Source: Manduca sexta
Lineage: Eukaryota; Arthropoda; Insecta; Lepidoptera; Sphingidae
Direction: 5' to 3'
NCBI RefSeq assembly: GCF_014839805.1
Contig: NC_051128.1
Location: 13,840,466-13,904,465, forward strand
DNA: 64,000 bases
A program made the translations under genes and the position numbers. The stretch's first letter is position 1; every line of letters begins with the position of its first letter. Under the pieces are notes generated by a model, which had not been told where the DNA came from, searched no databases, and worked only from the letters and a program-made list of their open reading frames with translations. Below, piece after piece: positions 44,301 to 59,300 of this stretch.

Positions 44301-47300
44301 CCTCAAAATGGTTCTAACTACATTTTGGTTTCAAAAGGACTATAAAAACTCGATGTATATAGCAACATGGCAACCTCACATAACAGCATTAGCATATAGC
44401 ATCGTCACTCAGAACTTTTTGTCTACACTGAAATCTGTGACCAAATAAATCAATTTCTCGAAATGACGTTAAGTTCCTCGACTCACCACGCACGCGCGAA
44501 ACATTTGACTTCTAATTATGCATACAGTATATAAATATTAATTGCGTACAATAATTTGTATCTTATACATAAACATGTATATTTTATAACATTAGGAAAT
44601 TCCAATAGCTTAGACTTGTAAGTCGTGTTTTATTGTTAAACCGCAAGAATTCTAAGGCACTTAATTGTTTGCATTGATTTCTGGGTTTATCCGTAACTAT
44701 TGCAATTTTTACATGAAATATTTATTTATTAAGTTTCACTTGTGTGAAAATCTATGTACCTATTTTTTTTGTAATGCAGATATTCTTGCCCCAAAAGTAA
44801 ATTACTAGCGAAAGTATACCCAATTAAACGATATTGTTGTTTATCTTATTACTGGATATAGTGATTATTGGCGCCGTCAAGATTCGTTTTAGGGAAACCA
44901 TCTGCACCTACACATTAAACTACATAATATAATCTTTTTTTCAAATTCAAATCGCGCTGGTTTTTATAGTTGCCGATTTATGCCGATTTATTGATGATAT
45001 ATTTTTTGTGATTTATTTCTGGACTGGGGTGCATGCGCTCCTACTTGTACCTTCTTCGGGCGCCTATGATAGTTATAGTATAAAGTAACGTCTCCAAAGT
45101 GAAGAGCCTTCTAGAAATACTTTGTTGTTACTATTTATGTATTATCGTGATGGCGAACATTAGATGCTTGCTCATCTTCCTATTCGATGGCGTATAAAAC
45201 ATACACAATGCAGGTATATACAATATTATTTTTATTAATATTTTTTTATATTATAATATCGACTCTACTGCAGTGCGCTTAAGAATCAAATGAAAGGCTC
45301 ACCATTCAAGTTCCGTCTACATATTTTGCAAATTTCCGTAGAAATGGCGACCAAGGTATTTATTGTCATGACCCTGTTATTTAGTACCAACAACCTTATA
45401 ATTTACGGTAATTAAATAATTAAAGCTTCTTGGATATATTCGAGCAAACATAAACGCTTTGGAAAATTTTATATGAGAGTAAATTTTGAAGGAAATATTG
45501 GTAGTCTTAAGATTGTTAAAGGTTGCCGCCACTGTAGAGGAACAGATGGTTGCGTTCCTCTATGGAAGAGAAGATCTTCAGTTAGGCAAATGTTACAGCT
45601 GACCGGCCGCGGCCCCTCCGACAGTTCCTAATCCGATGTGGTATATACACTGCGCGTCGCGTAAATTCTGCTATCGAAGTCAGAATCGTCTTTCGCTATC
45701 TAGTGTGATTATTGAGCATTATTTCCTAATTTTCAATATTCATCTTACAGTTCTTGATGTTAACGAGATAACGGTGTATATAATATACTAATTGGATCAC
45801 CACAAACTTATGTAATCATAAAATTATTAACCTCGTAGGTCAATGGTTGATGAACTTACCTAAATGTCCACCAGATGTCGAAACACATGACGTTGAGCCA
45901 GAAGAAAGCGACCAGCAACCAGTAGTAGATGATGAAGGCTGGAAATTATAAATGATAAATTAATTGGGTTAATGGCATATTTATTAAATACAAAATAACT
46001 CTAGCTGACGATAGATATCATTAACTATAAGGAGCATTTGACGCATGATACGCTGCTCAAAATGTAACTGATTTATTGCTGATAGGTCTCTCATATGTGA
46101 GAGTCCGCAGTGTCTATTTTGGCCGCCAAGCAGCAGTGTGTAGTCACTGTTGTGTTCCGGTTTGAAGAACATTATAGCCAGTGTAACTACTGGACATAAT
46201 GAGACTTAATATCTCATGTCTCAGGATGGCGAGCGCAATGTAATACCAAACAATACTTTGTAATTCAAGGTGTTGGATGGTGTTTCTACTGTTTATGGGC
46301 AGTCGTATCGCTTATCATCAGGCGAAGGGCAAGCTCGTCTCGTCATTTAAGGCAATAAAAAAAAATAGTATGTCCATTTTTAGGTTCCGTACATCAAAAG
46401 GACATTTATAGGATCACTTTATTGTCCGTCTGTCTGTCTCTCAAGACTTTTTTTCAGGAACGCTAACAGGTATCAGGTTGAAATTTATACCAAATACTCG
46501 AGTCAACAGTCTCTAAGCCGTGAACGCGATCAGAAGATATGAACTATTTTTGTCGCATACTTTCGTATATTTTGTGACTTCACGTAGAAATCGACACTTA
46601 TAAAGTAGGTATTTCTAGTTGCTAGTATCATGAAATTGAGCAAGAAGCATTGAAACAATTTCCTTAATAGGACATGTTAAGGAACAAAACTGGAAATCTT
46701 AAATATGCAATTTAATAACAAGAAAAAAGTAGGTCGTACGGAACCCTTGGTGTGAGAGTCCAACTCATATTTGTCCGGATTTTATTTCATAAGTTGAGTT
46801 GTGCATTGGTACAGACTCCTAAAGTCCATAATAATTCGAGACATAAAACATCTAAAAGACGTGGAATCTAGACACAAAACTGCAATTTATGGACATCTGG
46901 AATCATCCATGACTAGAATTTTAATGTCAGTATAAAAGTTTGATTATAATTTCTAAAACCTGCTGTTGTAAGTATGTTTTTAGGTGCATACAAATTGTTT
47001 TCCTCAACTGGGATTTCCTTGTCGAGATCCTTTCACTTTAAACGTATTTTACTACTTTTCGATTGCAAAGATATTCAATGTTTTAGACTTTACGCTGCAT
47101 GTTATATGTTAAATGTTAAAATTGTTTAAATGTCGTAGTATTAAGTAGTGTGTTTTGAATTAGTTAGTTAATAGCGACAATATTTTATTAGGTTTTAAGA
47201 TGCCTGTAATATTGTACAAGTGATAAATAAATGAATGTTCTTTATACATTGCAGTATAAGCTTTGAAAACAGAATTAAGTTCGATATTGACTCATTTAAA

Positions 47301-50300
47301 ATTTACGATGGACTTGAAACAATTTGATGAATCAAGATTTCCTCAAACATGAGAAGGCACACAATATTCAACAAATTCAGAATATTTTCTGTACCTCATA
47401 TTGGCCATATGTACTAATGTAGTTTTATAGCTGTTTACTGGTTGACTTATTTTTTTTTACTCTCACGGTAAAGTGACACCACTGCACTTGGTGGTATATG
47501 GAGTGGGGAATAGAATGTCGACTGACGAGAGATGATTACCTCTCGACAGTCGACACAATTATGCCGGCCTGTTGGAACCGGATATACACGGGCTGATCCT
47601 GGAACGCGTCACACTTACGTGGGCCACTATGGCGGGTTTTAACACCTTGTGTACGGTGGTCGCTATATGGGCTGATTTAAAATATATTCTACCAACAGCA
47701 AAGCTTCTAAATGTCTGTCCGGGAATGTGATTTTTTGGCTATTACAAACATCCACAGTTTGAAGGAATTTAAACACGTCTGATTTATGCAACAGTCAATC
47801 CGAATCAATTATTTTCCCCCATTCGGTAATGCAAAACGACAATATCGAGTCCTAAGGAATATAAGCTTTTATTACATTTTTAAAGGATGTTATTAAATAA
47901 AACTATGAGATCATCAAAATACAATGTTTTAATGTTTACCAAATGTAGAAATGAAACAATTTTGGACCAACTAACGATTATTTTGTTGCAATAAAAATTA
48001 AGCCAAACGCTAAATATAACTAAAACACCAGTGGTGAAGGATGAAATTTTCCGAAAAGGAATCCGACATGACTTATATAGGTAGGTACTTATTATACCTA
48101 TGCATAAATGCGGTCCGGAAATCGTTGTAATGATTTATTAGATTTTACATAAATTACTACAAAACTTCAAAATGATAAAGAAATCAGAAAACTGAAACCG
48201 GCAATTATGGTGTCAATATTTGTTATTCATAAAATGTTGGCTTAATGATAGCAGACCCAAAGGCGAATATATAGTTTCATTTAGTAACGCATTGTAAAAA
48301 CGACCCTGTATATTTCTGCGGAGTGTACAAGTTTCAATCTATACAAATATAAAGCTGAAGAGTTTATTTGAACGCGCTAATCTTAAGAACTACAAAATCG
48401 ATTTAAAAAAATCTCTAATAAGAAGCTACTCCTTAGTGTTATTATACGTTTAATCCCGGGAAAATATAAATCGGGACTTTTATCCCGGAAATACTTTAAC
48501 ACGAGGACAAAGCCGCGAGCAAAAGCTAGTTCATGATAAATTCTAAAAATTGTTAAACGCTCTTTTTACAGTAAATATTAGCAAAAATAATTACAGAATA
48601 CAATTTTTAGACATTTTTTGACAACGTCCAACCAGAGAGAATAATAGAATAATCGCCGCGTGACACATCTTCTTTTCCATATCTATACTATATATAAAAA
48701 TGAATCCCTATTTCCCTTGGTCACGCCATCACGAGTGAACGGCTGGACCGATTTTTTTTTTGTTGTGTTTGTTATTGTCAGGAGAAAGTAATTATGAAAG
48801 AAAAACTGCGCTGAAAATTAGAAAATTTAAAAAAACTTAACGAAAATATAAATTTTATATAACTGTCAATTGTTTTAATAACTGTCAGCGATTGACAGAA
48901 TGCAAATTCATAGTTAAGACGGGACAACGTCTGGTTAACGGTTAGCTAGTATATTATAATTCTCTTTGCATCTTGTCCTCTACCAGCCTGCCCGCGTAAC
49001 CGAATACTTCCGAAAACGCACGATGTCATCGGCTAGGATAGCGGCGCGTAACAAAATATATACAGTATGTTTATACCGAAACGTAGACACATAAATAGAC
49101 GACGGGACAATTTTATATGTTGTATAACATCAGACGCATGCCACACCAAAATAAAAGTTATTTTAACCCAATAGCCGGCGCCATCGATTCATTATATTCA
49201 AAACAAGTTTTTTCTGCCTTGATAGCGATGGAAGTTTTATGATGTTTTATTTTTACTTATTAGACGAATTAAGAGCTATTAGTTCGTTAATATTTTTTAT
49301 ATAAATATAATACAGTGATTTTCCTTCGCCATTTGCATGCGCAATGAGAAACATATTGAATTTATTATTTTTCCATTTAACGAACAACGATACTAGCGCT
49401 TTTCTTTTATTAGCGATGTTTATCTCCCAACAGTAAATTTTGTTAAAGACAATGCCTATTATTAAGTTCCGCGCACACGCATTCAACTGCTGAATCTTGG
49501 TTAAAATAGTTGATTACACAAGCGGCAAGGAACTGTCTATATTTTTCATACTTCGTTCCTTCTTCGATAGGCACGGCTATGCTTGTATCGTACAAAGATT
49601 GTCTCATGTTCGTTAATGAAACTATTGACTAGCCTAATTTTGTTTGAGTAACCTAAAAAAAATAGCGATCAAGATGGGAGTGGAACGGACTGCCGACCTC
49701 CGAATTTTCTAAAGGGGTGTGTGTATGCTTTCTGAATTATAGTTTGCTTAACAGTGAAGGGAAGCATAGGGAAACCAACATACCTGAAAAATATTGAAAG
49801 AATTTTGAAGGTATGTGTCGTCTGCCAAATCGCATTAGGCTAGCGTGGTCGGGGAGGAGGGGGGGTTGTTGTTAGCAAGAGCTCTTACTCCTCAGTGCTT
49901 TTAGCGGCGCAGTGGTGGAGTTCTAGCGTGTTCATTTTGAGGTCACGGAGCTTCATCAAGGAACAGATAGAGACCAACATGGGGTTTTATCCTGTAAAAA
50001 TCCAGCATATCCTGCTTACTACCAGTATGTGGGAGTCCAAGAGAATGTAGCCCATGAAAAAAAACTAATCCAGTAATACAAACATCAGCCACTAAAACCA
50101 ATTTCTCCGTTAACAGGAAAGTCAAACCATCATTTTTAGTGGTAAATCCATTAAGTTGGTAACACCTGGGCGTATAAACAATAGGAATACGTGTTCAAAT
50201 TTCCGATGTAAATATAAAGGAAAAAAAATGCATTTTTACAAAATAAAATGAAGACAATAAGTTGAATCATAACATTTTTCACGTTAGTTATTGTAAATAA

Positions 50301-53300
50301 ACGACTGAATTAGAATAATACGTTCTAGCTATAGGTATTTGTACTCAATAGTAACTAAACATATACATTATACGAATACATTTAATTACCAAAAATAAAA
50401 AATGCGATATTTACTGCCATTACTTAATAGATATTTAACAAAAAAAAAACAAAAATCAAAATTGATGCCATAAAATGATCCCTAACAAAGGTAATTTTTA
50501 ATTAAAAAAAACCGGCCAAGTGCGGGTCGGACTCGCGCACCGAGGTTTCCATACAAACCTGTAGGTTTATAAGTAAAAGTTCAACCATCGCGAGAATTGA
50601 GTCATAGTTATTGTATTTTTATTGCAAAATGAAATCCATAACATTACAAAATGGAAAGCTGGAGGAGCATAAATTAAAGACAAAAGTCTAAGAAAATGAG
50701 GCTTTCGGAATTTTTCTTTATATGTGCTATAAAACACTGCTTTATGCCAAATTTCAAGATTCTAGGTCGACTCGTACTCTTTAGGTTTTGATTCCCTTGC
50801 AAGTAGTTGCGAGTTTGAAAATATGCGGCCCTGGGCTCTCTTGGCTTGCCGGCAAGCCAAGACAGCTACATGACATTTACGTGTGTCACGGGATTATAAC
50901 CTTATATACTACATAATAAAGTTATTTTTCCGTAACACGCGTAATGTCATGTAGCTGTCAATGTTTGCGGGCAAACATTCAAGATACGTCACGGGCTTGC
51001 TGTTTCTTTTGATTGCGATGACATAGAAGTTTGATTTTGTTACAGCTTAAAGATATTATAGACCTGAGTATTTGATATGAATTTCAATTTATTCCCTCTA
51101 CGCGTTTATAAGGAAAGAGGTAGTTAGTAACTTTAAATTATTAACAATATTTTTATTATATGATGTAACTAATTTACGGTTTTCGCAATTTTTCCTTTAT
51201 CTGTACTAAGGCGTTGCTTCGTACCAAATTACAAGATTCTGAGTTCACGGGAAGTACCCTGTAGGTTTTGATTCCCTTGCGAGTTTCGAAAATTTGCAGC
51301 ATAAATTGCCGCATCTTTTGATTATGTTGGCTTCACAGCTCCAAGGGTCAGTAGACCTGAGTATTTGATATAAATTTTAGCTTAAAATCACACGCGTGCC
51401 TGAGAAAATGGTCTTGACAGACGGACGAACGAACAACAAAGTGATCCTATAAGGGTTCCGTTTTTTCGTTTTGAGATATGGAACCCTAAAAAGACTAGCG
51501 TGGTTGAACTAGGCCTATACCCTCTCAGTAGTGGAGTAAGCCCGCGCCCTGCAGTCGGACAGTATAAAATATAAGTCTGATTGTAATTATTATGTACCTA
51601 AAATTTTTGTATAATAATTACCTAATGTCTAGTCGTTACGGCTGTCTACACTTGCCGTGCGATACTACTAATTGAATTATGATATCTTGACGAGGTAATT
51701 TGAACTTTATCACGGTGTACTAAAAATACATTTTACTTATGTATTATTTTTTCTCGATTATGCTTTGATCTTAATAGCTGGAAAAACCCTGATCACGTAG
51801 AATCATTTACTTTATGACGATTATTAATTGGAATTATCGATAGGTTATAACAATTGTTTTAAAATCACTGTGAGTTAATTATTGAGAATTATGATATTGA
51901 CATTTGAGCCTCAGGGTAATGAGCATACCCTTTATTGGTAGGTATAGGTGGTAGGTCTCTCATATGTGAGAGTCGCCTGGGTAGGTATCACCGCAATGTC
52001 TATTTCTGCCGCCAAACAGCAGTGTGTAGTCACTGTTGTGTTCCGGTTTGAAAAACATTGTAGCCAGTGTAACCACTGGACCATAATAAGACTTAAGATT
52101 TAAAGTCTCATGTCTCAGAATGGTGAGCGCAGTGGAATACCAAACAATACTTTGTAATTCAAAATGTTAGATCGTATTTCTACTGTTTATGGGCGGTCGT
52201 ATCGCGAACCATCAGGTGAACGGCAAGCTCGTCTTGTCATTCAAAGCAATAAAAAGAAAAAAAAAGGCTCCTTCCGATTGGAATGCAAAGGTCTAAACGA
52301 CCCTGGGTAGAAATAGGAACGATGCAACATTTCGAGGCCTGATATCTATCTATTCATCTTTAAATACAAAAAATGGACGTGGATTATTTCAGGCACTGTC
52401 TCTATGACGTAGATTGCGGTACGACTCCAGTGCTAAGTCTGGGGTTCGATTCCCGGGTTGGGCAAAGTAATATTGTGTTTATCTACTCAATATCAACTTG
52501 GTGTCTGTAATTTGTGCTCGATATGGCTTTAGTCTCGCTTCCCATCATATTATCACCGGTTGCACCTTTGACTGAGTCTTAGAGCACAAAAGGCATGAGT
52601 GTGTGTGTTTATTTCAGGCGTATTGCTTTAGGAAATAGAACAAAGTGAAGAGCGGAGGTATTAAAAAGACTTGTGCATTGTCCTCATTCTATTTCTTGTA
52701 TACCTACATAACACGTGCCTGATATTTCAATTCTGGCTAGAGTAATGGCATGCTATGATGGATGCTTTGACATATTGCAATACTGAGCTAAAATCTAAAT
52801 TCAATATCGTAAAAATATAACCAGAAGATTGAAAAGTTTTAAAAAAATACGAACATAAAAAATTTTACTGGAATAAAAACGAATATTATATTTGCGCAAA
52901 AAACAAATGTATACAAAGAGAGGGAAAAATGCTACAAAAGGCCATATTCCGTCATCCATACCTCCTGCTATTTCTATTAATTAAATTTTACCGCACGTCA
53001 CTATTGACAATAATGTATAACAATTAGCTCCTTCAACGTATTTATGAATTAATACGAAACTTGATGAGCGGACAAACGTCAAAACGACTATCATAGCGCA
53101 CCGGCAAAGTGTCATTATATAGTATTAAACACGTGAACAGGAAATGAATAGAAGAAATACATCCAGAGATGCGCTGCAAGGGTAACGTTGTTATTATTTA
53201 AGTTGAAAAACGATTCATGATGCGGGGATTTATTTTTATTACATGTTTCTAGTCACCGTTGAGCGGTCATGTGAAAGAAAAGAAAAAAAAATATTGGTCA

Positions 53301-56300
53301 TAGATTGGATCGTAAACATAATTTAGAATAAGTTAAACTTCTTATGGTACGGAGGTACGGAAAATAAAAGTAATAAAAAATAACAAACAAAACGAAAATA
53401 AAAAATAAATCAAATAGGTACTCAGTGTGTGCGAGCACAGATGCCATTCTGTATATGTGTCGAAAAAAAATCATAAAAAAAAATTATATTGTAACACATG
53501 AGCAGGCTGTATGGCCTACAATTCTTTGCCTATCCAAGAAAAAAAAAATACGCTTGCTACTCTGAGCTTGCCACGTAACGAAGTTTCATGTCTACCTTCA
53601 CCTTTTACCCTGGCCTTCGATTTTACCCAGTCCCATCAGAATTTGAGTCATAGAGTGGTATTACCACATTACAGAAAGGTATTAATATAAATATCATTGA
53701 TTTAGTTTATCCACGTGGCTACATCGATAACTAACTTTTTTCGTGGTTTTGAATATCGAAGTATTGTTCTAAAATGTTTGTTTTTCTATTTTAAATTTTT
53801 GAAATTGGAATGTCAAATATTTCTTCTTTATCATGAGTAGTTTCAAATATTTCACAATGTGTTGGGCTTTTATCAGCCAAATACACATCTCGCGCATCAT
53901 TACGATGTCATTAATAATCACAGGACCTCAAGAATTACCGAGTCTTCCTTGAAGTGCGCCGCTGGACCTAATATTTCACCTTAAATCCCATTAATTTAAA
54001 ACGCTGTTGGAGCAGTGATTCATTAATAAAAACAATGAATGCAAGTTCGTGTGCTCATCCACAAATATGTAGGGATTTCCAATATAAAGTGACATATGCG
54101 TCATGTCAAACGACCGGTAATGGACATTTTATTAGAAATACGATCATCCACGCTCCCCCATTGATGTACAATATATATTCATCGTCATAATTAGCCTTTA
54201 GAAGTCTATTGGAGAACATAGGTCTCCCCCATAAATTATTCAATATTTATTCAAATTCCTATATTAAAAATATTGCCACAAAAAGTTGTTTATAGTTTCA
54301 TAGCAATCAATCATTTTCGACAATATGATTTGGAAGTTTCAAATATTAAGTAATGGATTATTATTGTGGCAATGGAATTTTTGGTTATGCTTCGCGTAAA
54401 TTTTTTTAGGCAATTACCTAATATTTTATGCTCTGCGGATTTTACATTAGTTATTCATTCAGGAAAGATTATTATGTCGAATAAAAAATATGTAGAGACC
54501 TTAAAAATCTTTAAAAACAATTCTTTCGTTACATTTGTTTATGATTAATAAATCATTGTTGCTGGCACGAGACAAGATTTATTTTCGATATAAAGTCAGA
54601 GAGTCCTATTCCGTCTACGGGGCAAATCCGTCTTTTTGCAATTACGGGCGTTCTAATTGTAGGACAGCTTTAATAGTCGCATAGATAAAAGTGCCGAAAA
54701 TCCCCTATTTACGTAAACCACCTATAAAAGCTATTCTTCGATTAGAACGCCCGTAATTGCAAAAAGACGGTTTTGCCTTGTAGACCGCATAGGGCCCCCT
54801 GACCCAATATAGTACCTTACTTTTTATTTTACACTTATAGTTTACTCGTAGTGTAAAACTGTCACTTAAATATAAAAGTTAACCACAAAAAATACTAGAT
54901 TGAATCAAAAAATATGTTGGTACCTCCTCGGTAATACGATGATTCCTTATTTTAAAAAATATACTACGACTTAAATGAAAGGAAAAGGTTTGTTACACGA
55001 CTTCTTTAATTAAAAAGATGCTTTGTCTCAGCTTCTATAGGTAGATGCCGAGTTTAGCTTAAAATAAACCTTTTTCGATTAATAACTATCAATCAACGAA
55101 TAAAAAACATACTTTTATTTTGCGGTTATTTTTAAATTGCGGTATTATTTGTCCATAATGGTTATTTACGGTCCATATTGATGTATTTTTAGTTCACAAG
55201 ATCCTTGACTTTGGTCCAATAACAAGGAAAAAACCAGCAATTCTAATGAGAACAACTTCGTATAAAAATGTAAATTATATATTACCTGATCATAGTGATA
55301 GTTATCCAGGGTTTTACCCATATATTACCTTGATGGTGATTTGCCGTTGAGAATGGTACCTACTATTAATTTTTATTTATTATATTTTTGTAAAAGGAGT
55401 AACAAATGCTGTAAAGTATTGTTATGTTTTCTTAATGAATTTACCTATTTATAATAATAATCTATATATATATAAAAATAAATCCCTATTTCCTTTGGTC
55501 ACGCCATCACGCGTGAACGGCTGGACCGATTTCACTCATATTTTTTTTGTTGTGTTTGTTATTGTCAGGAGAAGATACTTATGAAAGAAAAAATTCAAAA
55601 AATTGCGCGGAAAATTAGAAAATTTAAGAAAACTTAACGACAATATTAATTTTACATAACTGTCAGCGATCGACGGAATGCGCGCGTACATACTAAGTTA
55701 AGCAAGACAGGAGAACGTCTGTCGGGCCAGCTAGTTTTTTATATATTAATTTGGTGTGCACGAGCTTCCGCTTCCACAGAGAGGTTTCGGCTTTTTCTGG
55801 GAATCTTGCCAGACTCCACATACCTTTGAAATTCTTACGAAACATTCTTTATGAGGCATGTTGCTATGCTATGTTTCCTTCAACGTTAAAACGAGCGATA
55901 ATTGCGTGATTAATACCCAAAGACTTAAATGATTAGAACGACATTCTCTCCTTGAAAAAAGACTCTAGACTAGTTTAGATCCAACCAATGCGAACAATAT
56001 TTCTACCCGTTTATTTACGATTTCAACGGATTGAGCGTGCGGTAAACAATCCATTATAAATCCATCTCAAATCCTCTAATATACTCAATTTAACGCACAG
56101 CAAACTCATCGTATATCGAGAATATTTTAGCGCCATTGGAATTTACGACTATTATTGGAGTCATAAAATATTTTACATAACATTATAGCTATAACTAGAA
56201 GCAACACATTGCGAGTGCTAGCACGTAATTATTTTGTATGACGAGACTTGAAGTCATTACGGCCTCTAGTTTATAACATTCGTTCATGGGAACACCAATG

Positions 56301-59300
56301 GCCTTCTATTTTGTAAATACCGTTTGAAATCTCTGAATTTGCGAGATTTATCGATAAGTATGTCATATAACGGACCTCTTAGCACTGGGCGTAGTTTTAT
56401 TGGAGATTGTCAAAACTGACTCTTTTCGCTGTAAACCGAGCATTAAAATTGATTTGCAGTTTACATACAATATCGTAAAATATATATTTACACCTTATAT
56501 TTAGTCGGTAATGTTTTGACACAAACATATTCCACGAATTAATTTCTTAATTTAATTGATTCGCGTTAGCTCGAAACTTAATTTAAATTAGTTATTCGTC
56601 TATGACTAATCAATTTCATTAAGTCCAAGTCGGTTGTTGAACTGTGCTCAACAGACAACAAAATAAACGACGACTGTACGTGGTAAAATATCTGCCATAG
56701 CGGCTCGATTATTGATTAGACGAGCTGCGGTACGAAATCAATCAGTGAGCATAATACTATGCTGACATTATGCAAGTTTCAAAATTATGATGATAATTTA
56801 GAACTGCTTATTACTGACTGCCTCGGTGGCGTAGTTGTACTGCTCGCGCGGTACGGCAGTAGTGATATTTAGGTTTTTCTGCTCAATAGCCCGGAGAATG
56901 GAATTTATGCTCGATATGGTGATAAGGTCGCCCCCTATCACATCATGGGATGGAACACATTTGGCGAAATGTGGGTACCTTGGTTGTGTCTCTGCATACA
57001 TACGTAATGTGTGTGTATTTAGAAACACTTCTTACGCTGATCGCCATGGCATTTACACCCCACCATCTGATATTAAGCAGAACGGATAAAGAATGAAAAA
57101 AGAACAGAAGATAGAAGATTCAGGTTGTCTGGAAGAAATCGAGGAATGCGATATGACCGCCAATTGTAATACAATAAAGTGTAATAAAAAAAAGAAGATA
57201 GAAAGGTACTTACTGAAAGCAGCACACACATTGCTAGAAATGTTATCAATTGTCAACATAATCTGCATGGTTGCCATGAAAGCGAAGGCCACAAAGAGAC
57301 ACAGGAGGTACGCCATCAGCACCCTGCCGTGAAGATTCCGCAGCTCTGGAAGCCACGCGTACACAGCACATGTTGCTAGGATAAACACGCAGGATATAAT
57401 CATACCTGGGAACGAGGAAAATATAGCTTTATTAGAAACCAGTATAATTAACAGAGGTATATAATTATTGGTTATTTAGGATCAATCTGTTGCCCGTTTG
57501 TCTGTCTGTCGCGACCCTTTTTCTCAGAAAAGCGTGAGGTAGCAAGTTGAAATGTATTAAACACTTCGGGTTTCGGTTTCTTTCAGCTTCGAATAAATCA
57601 AACTTAATGATTTCTTATCTTTACACGAAAGTTAGACATTAAAATGAAACTATTTTACAGATTTTTCCCGGTTTTTCATATAATTATATTCTGCCGACAT
57701 TTCGAAGATTTTGTAGATTTCATGGTCACGGGGGGAATGAGGTTTTGGTCATCCGAAAAGCATACATAAATAAATACCTTACTAACAAGTTTGTACGGAA
57801 CCCATGGTGCGCGAGTGCAATTCGCACTTGCCAATTCTGGAATGAATACAACGTGAATTCTCAAAATGCTATTTGATAATTGCTAAATGACATCACATTT
57901 TTATTCTATTCGAATAAGTATTGTACCTATTTTAGAGACTTTATCACACGTGATGAACACGATGTAAAATATAACTATTCGAAACTATTATTGTTAAGTA
58001 CAATTTATAGAACAGCTCAGATCTAAGACCACCAGGAAAATTTTTGTAGTACTTTTGAGATTTCCGTAGCACAAAAGGACCTCTGTTAGAAAATACGGGA
58101 ATACGAAAAATAATAGAGAGACGGGAGAGAATCTCCGAAGAGAATAAAATATCCGGTTCCAACTGGCCGGCATAATTGTGTCGACTGTCGAGGTGTAATC
58201 ATCTCTCGTCAGTCGACATTCTAATGGACCCCACTCCTTACCATCAGGTACAGAGGGGTCACTTTGCCGTGCACGTAAAAAAGAGAAGGAAGATATTTAG
58301 TAAGCATACGCATCAACATCCTCGCTATAAGAAAACAAGATTTCGTACAATTTAGAATCACTATACTCTAATAAGACTTGCACTGGCATAAAAACCAACT
58401 ACTAAAGTCCGATAGGTCATTAACCCGAGAAAGTTTGTTAGAGTATTCTGCAACCTGTTATTTTGACTGACATGCTATAAACCTAGCTTTTGTTCGCGGT
58501 TCTGCCTGCGTAATAAACCTTTCCCAGGATAAAAAATCCACTGTATTCTTTTTCGGGATAAAAATAGCCATATCCTTTCTTGTGGTCCAGTGGCTAAAGG
58601 TGAAATTTTCTGAAAGTGAACCCAACATAACATAGAGGTACAAATATGCGTAATTGCGGTCTGTAAATCGTTCTGATGACAATTAGATGCTACAGAAATT
58701 CTACAGAAAGGGAAACCGGCAGGAATCATGTTATATGTATCCTTCGCCACTGCTCCTTTCAAGATTTCATCCAAATTGGTTGAGTGGATTAACCATAAAA
58801 TGGTAACAGATAGTCATACAGAACTACTTTTGCATTAATAATATTAGTATGGATTTTGTTCTAACTAGTTGAGATTGTAACCATATAATTACTATGTCGT
58901 TAATTTTTTACAATTGTCGGTACTGGCTGGTTGAGTAATCGTGATGCGGACCTACTGCCGTTTCAGATGGTACAATATATTCACGGTCTTCATTGGTTTC
59001 TTAAAATTGCATAAAGACAATAACGATACGTTTTAATAATTTCTTTTTGAAATATATAATAAAAATTCATATAAAATACTTATAGACCAAATACAGTAAG
59101 GAAAATAGAATAATGACTTATAAATCCTTCCTACAAAACAAACTCCCAGCCGCGTCCATAAGAGCGCGATAAACTCAAAAACCTAAGAACGGATTGCAAT
59201 TAAATTTGGCATGGAGATATTTGAGACCCTGGGAAGAACATTGGCTATTTTTTATCCCAGGAAAATATAAAGCGGGATTATTATTCCGAAAAACTCATTC

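Noticed and set aside
44860..44900. TTGGCGCCGTCAAG resembling an LTR primer-binding site
   Set aside because: No flanking LTR pair or gag/pol frame is present.
57093..57332. Plus-strand 79-codon frame with Cys and Lys
   Set aside because: It is the antisense shadow of gene C exon 3 and its donor.
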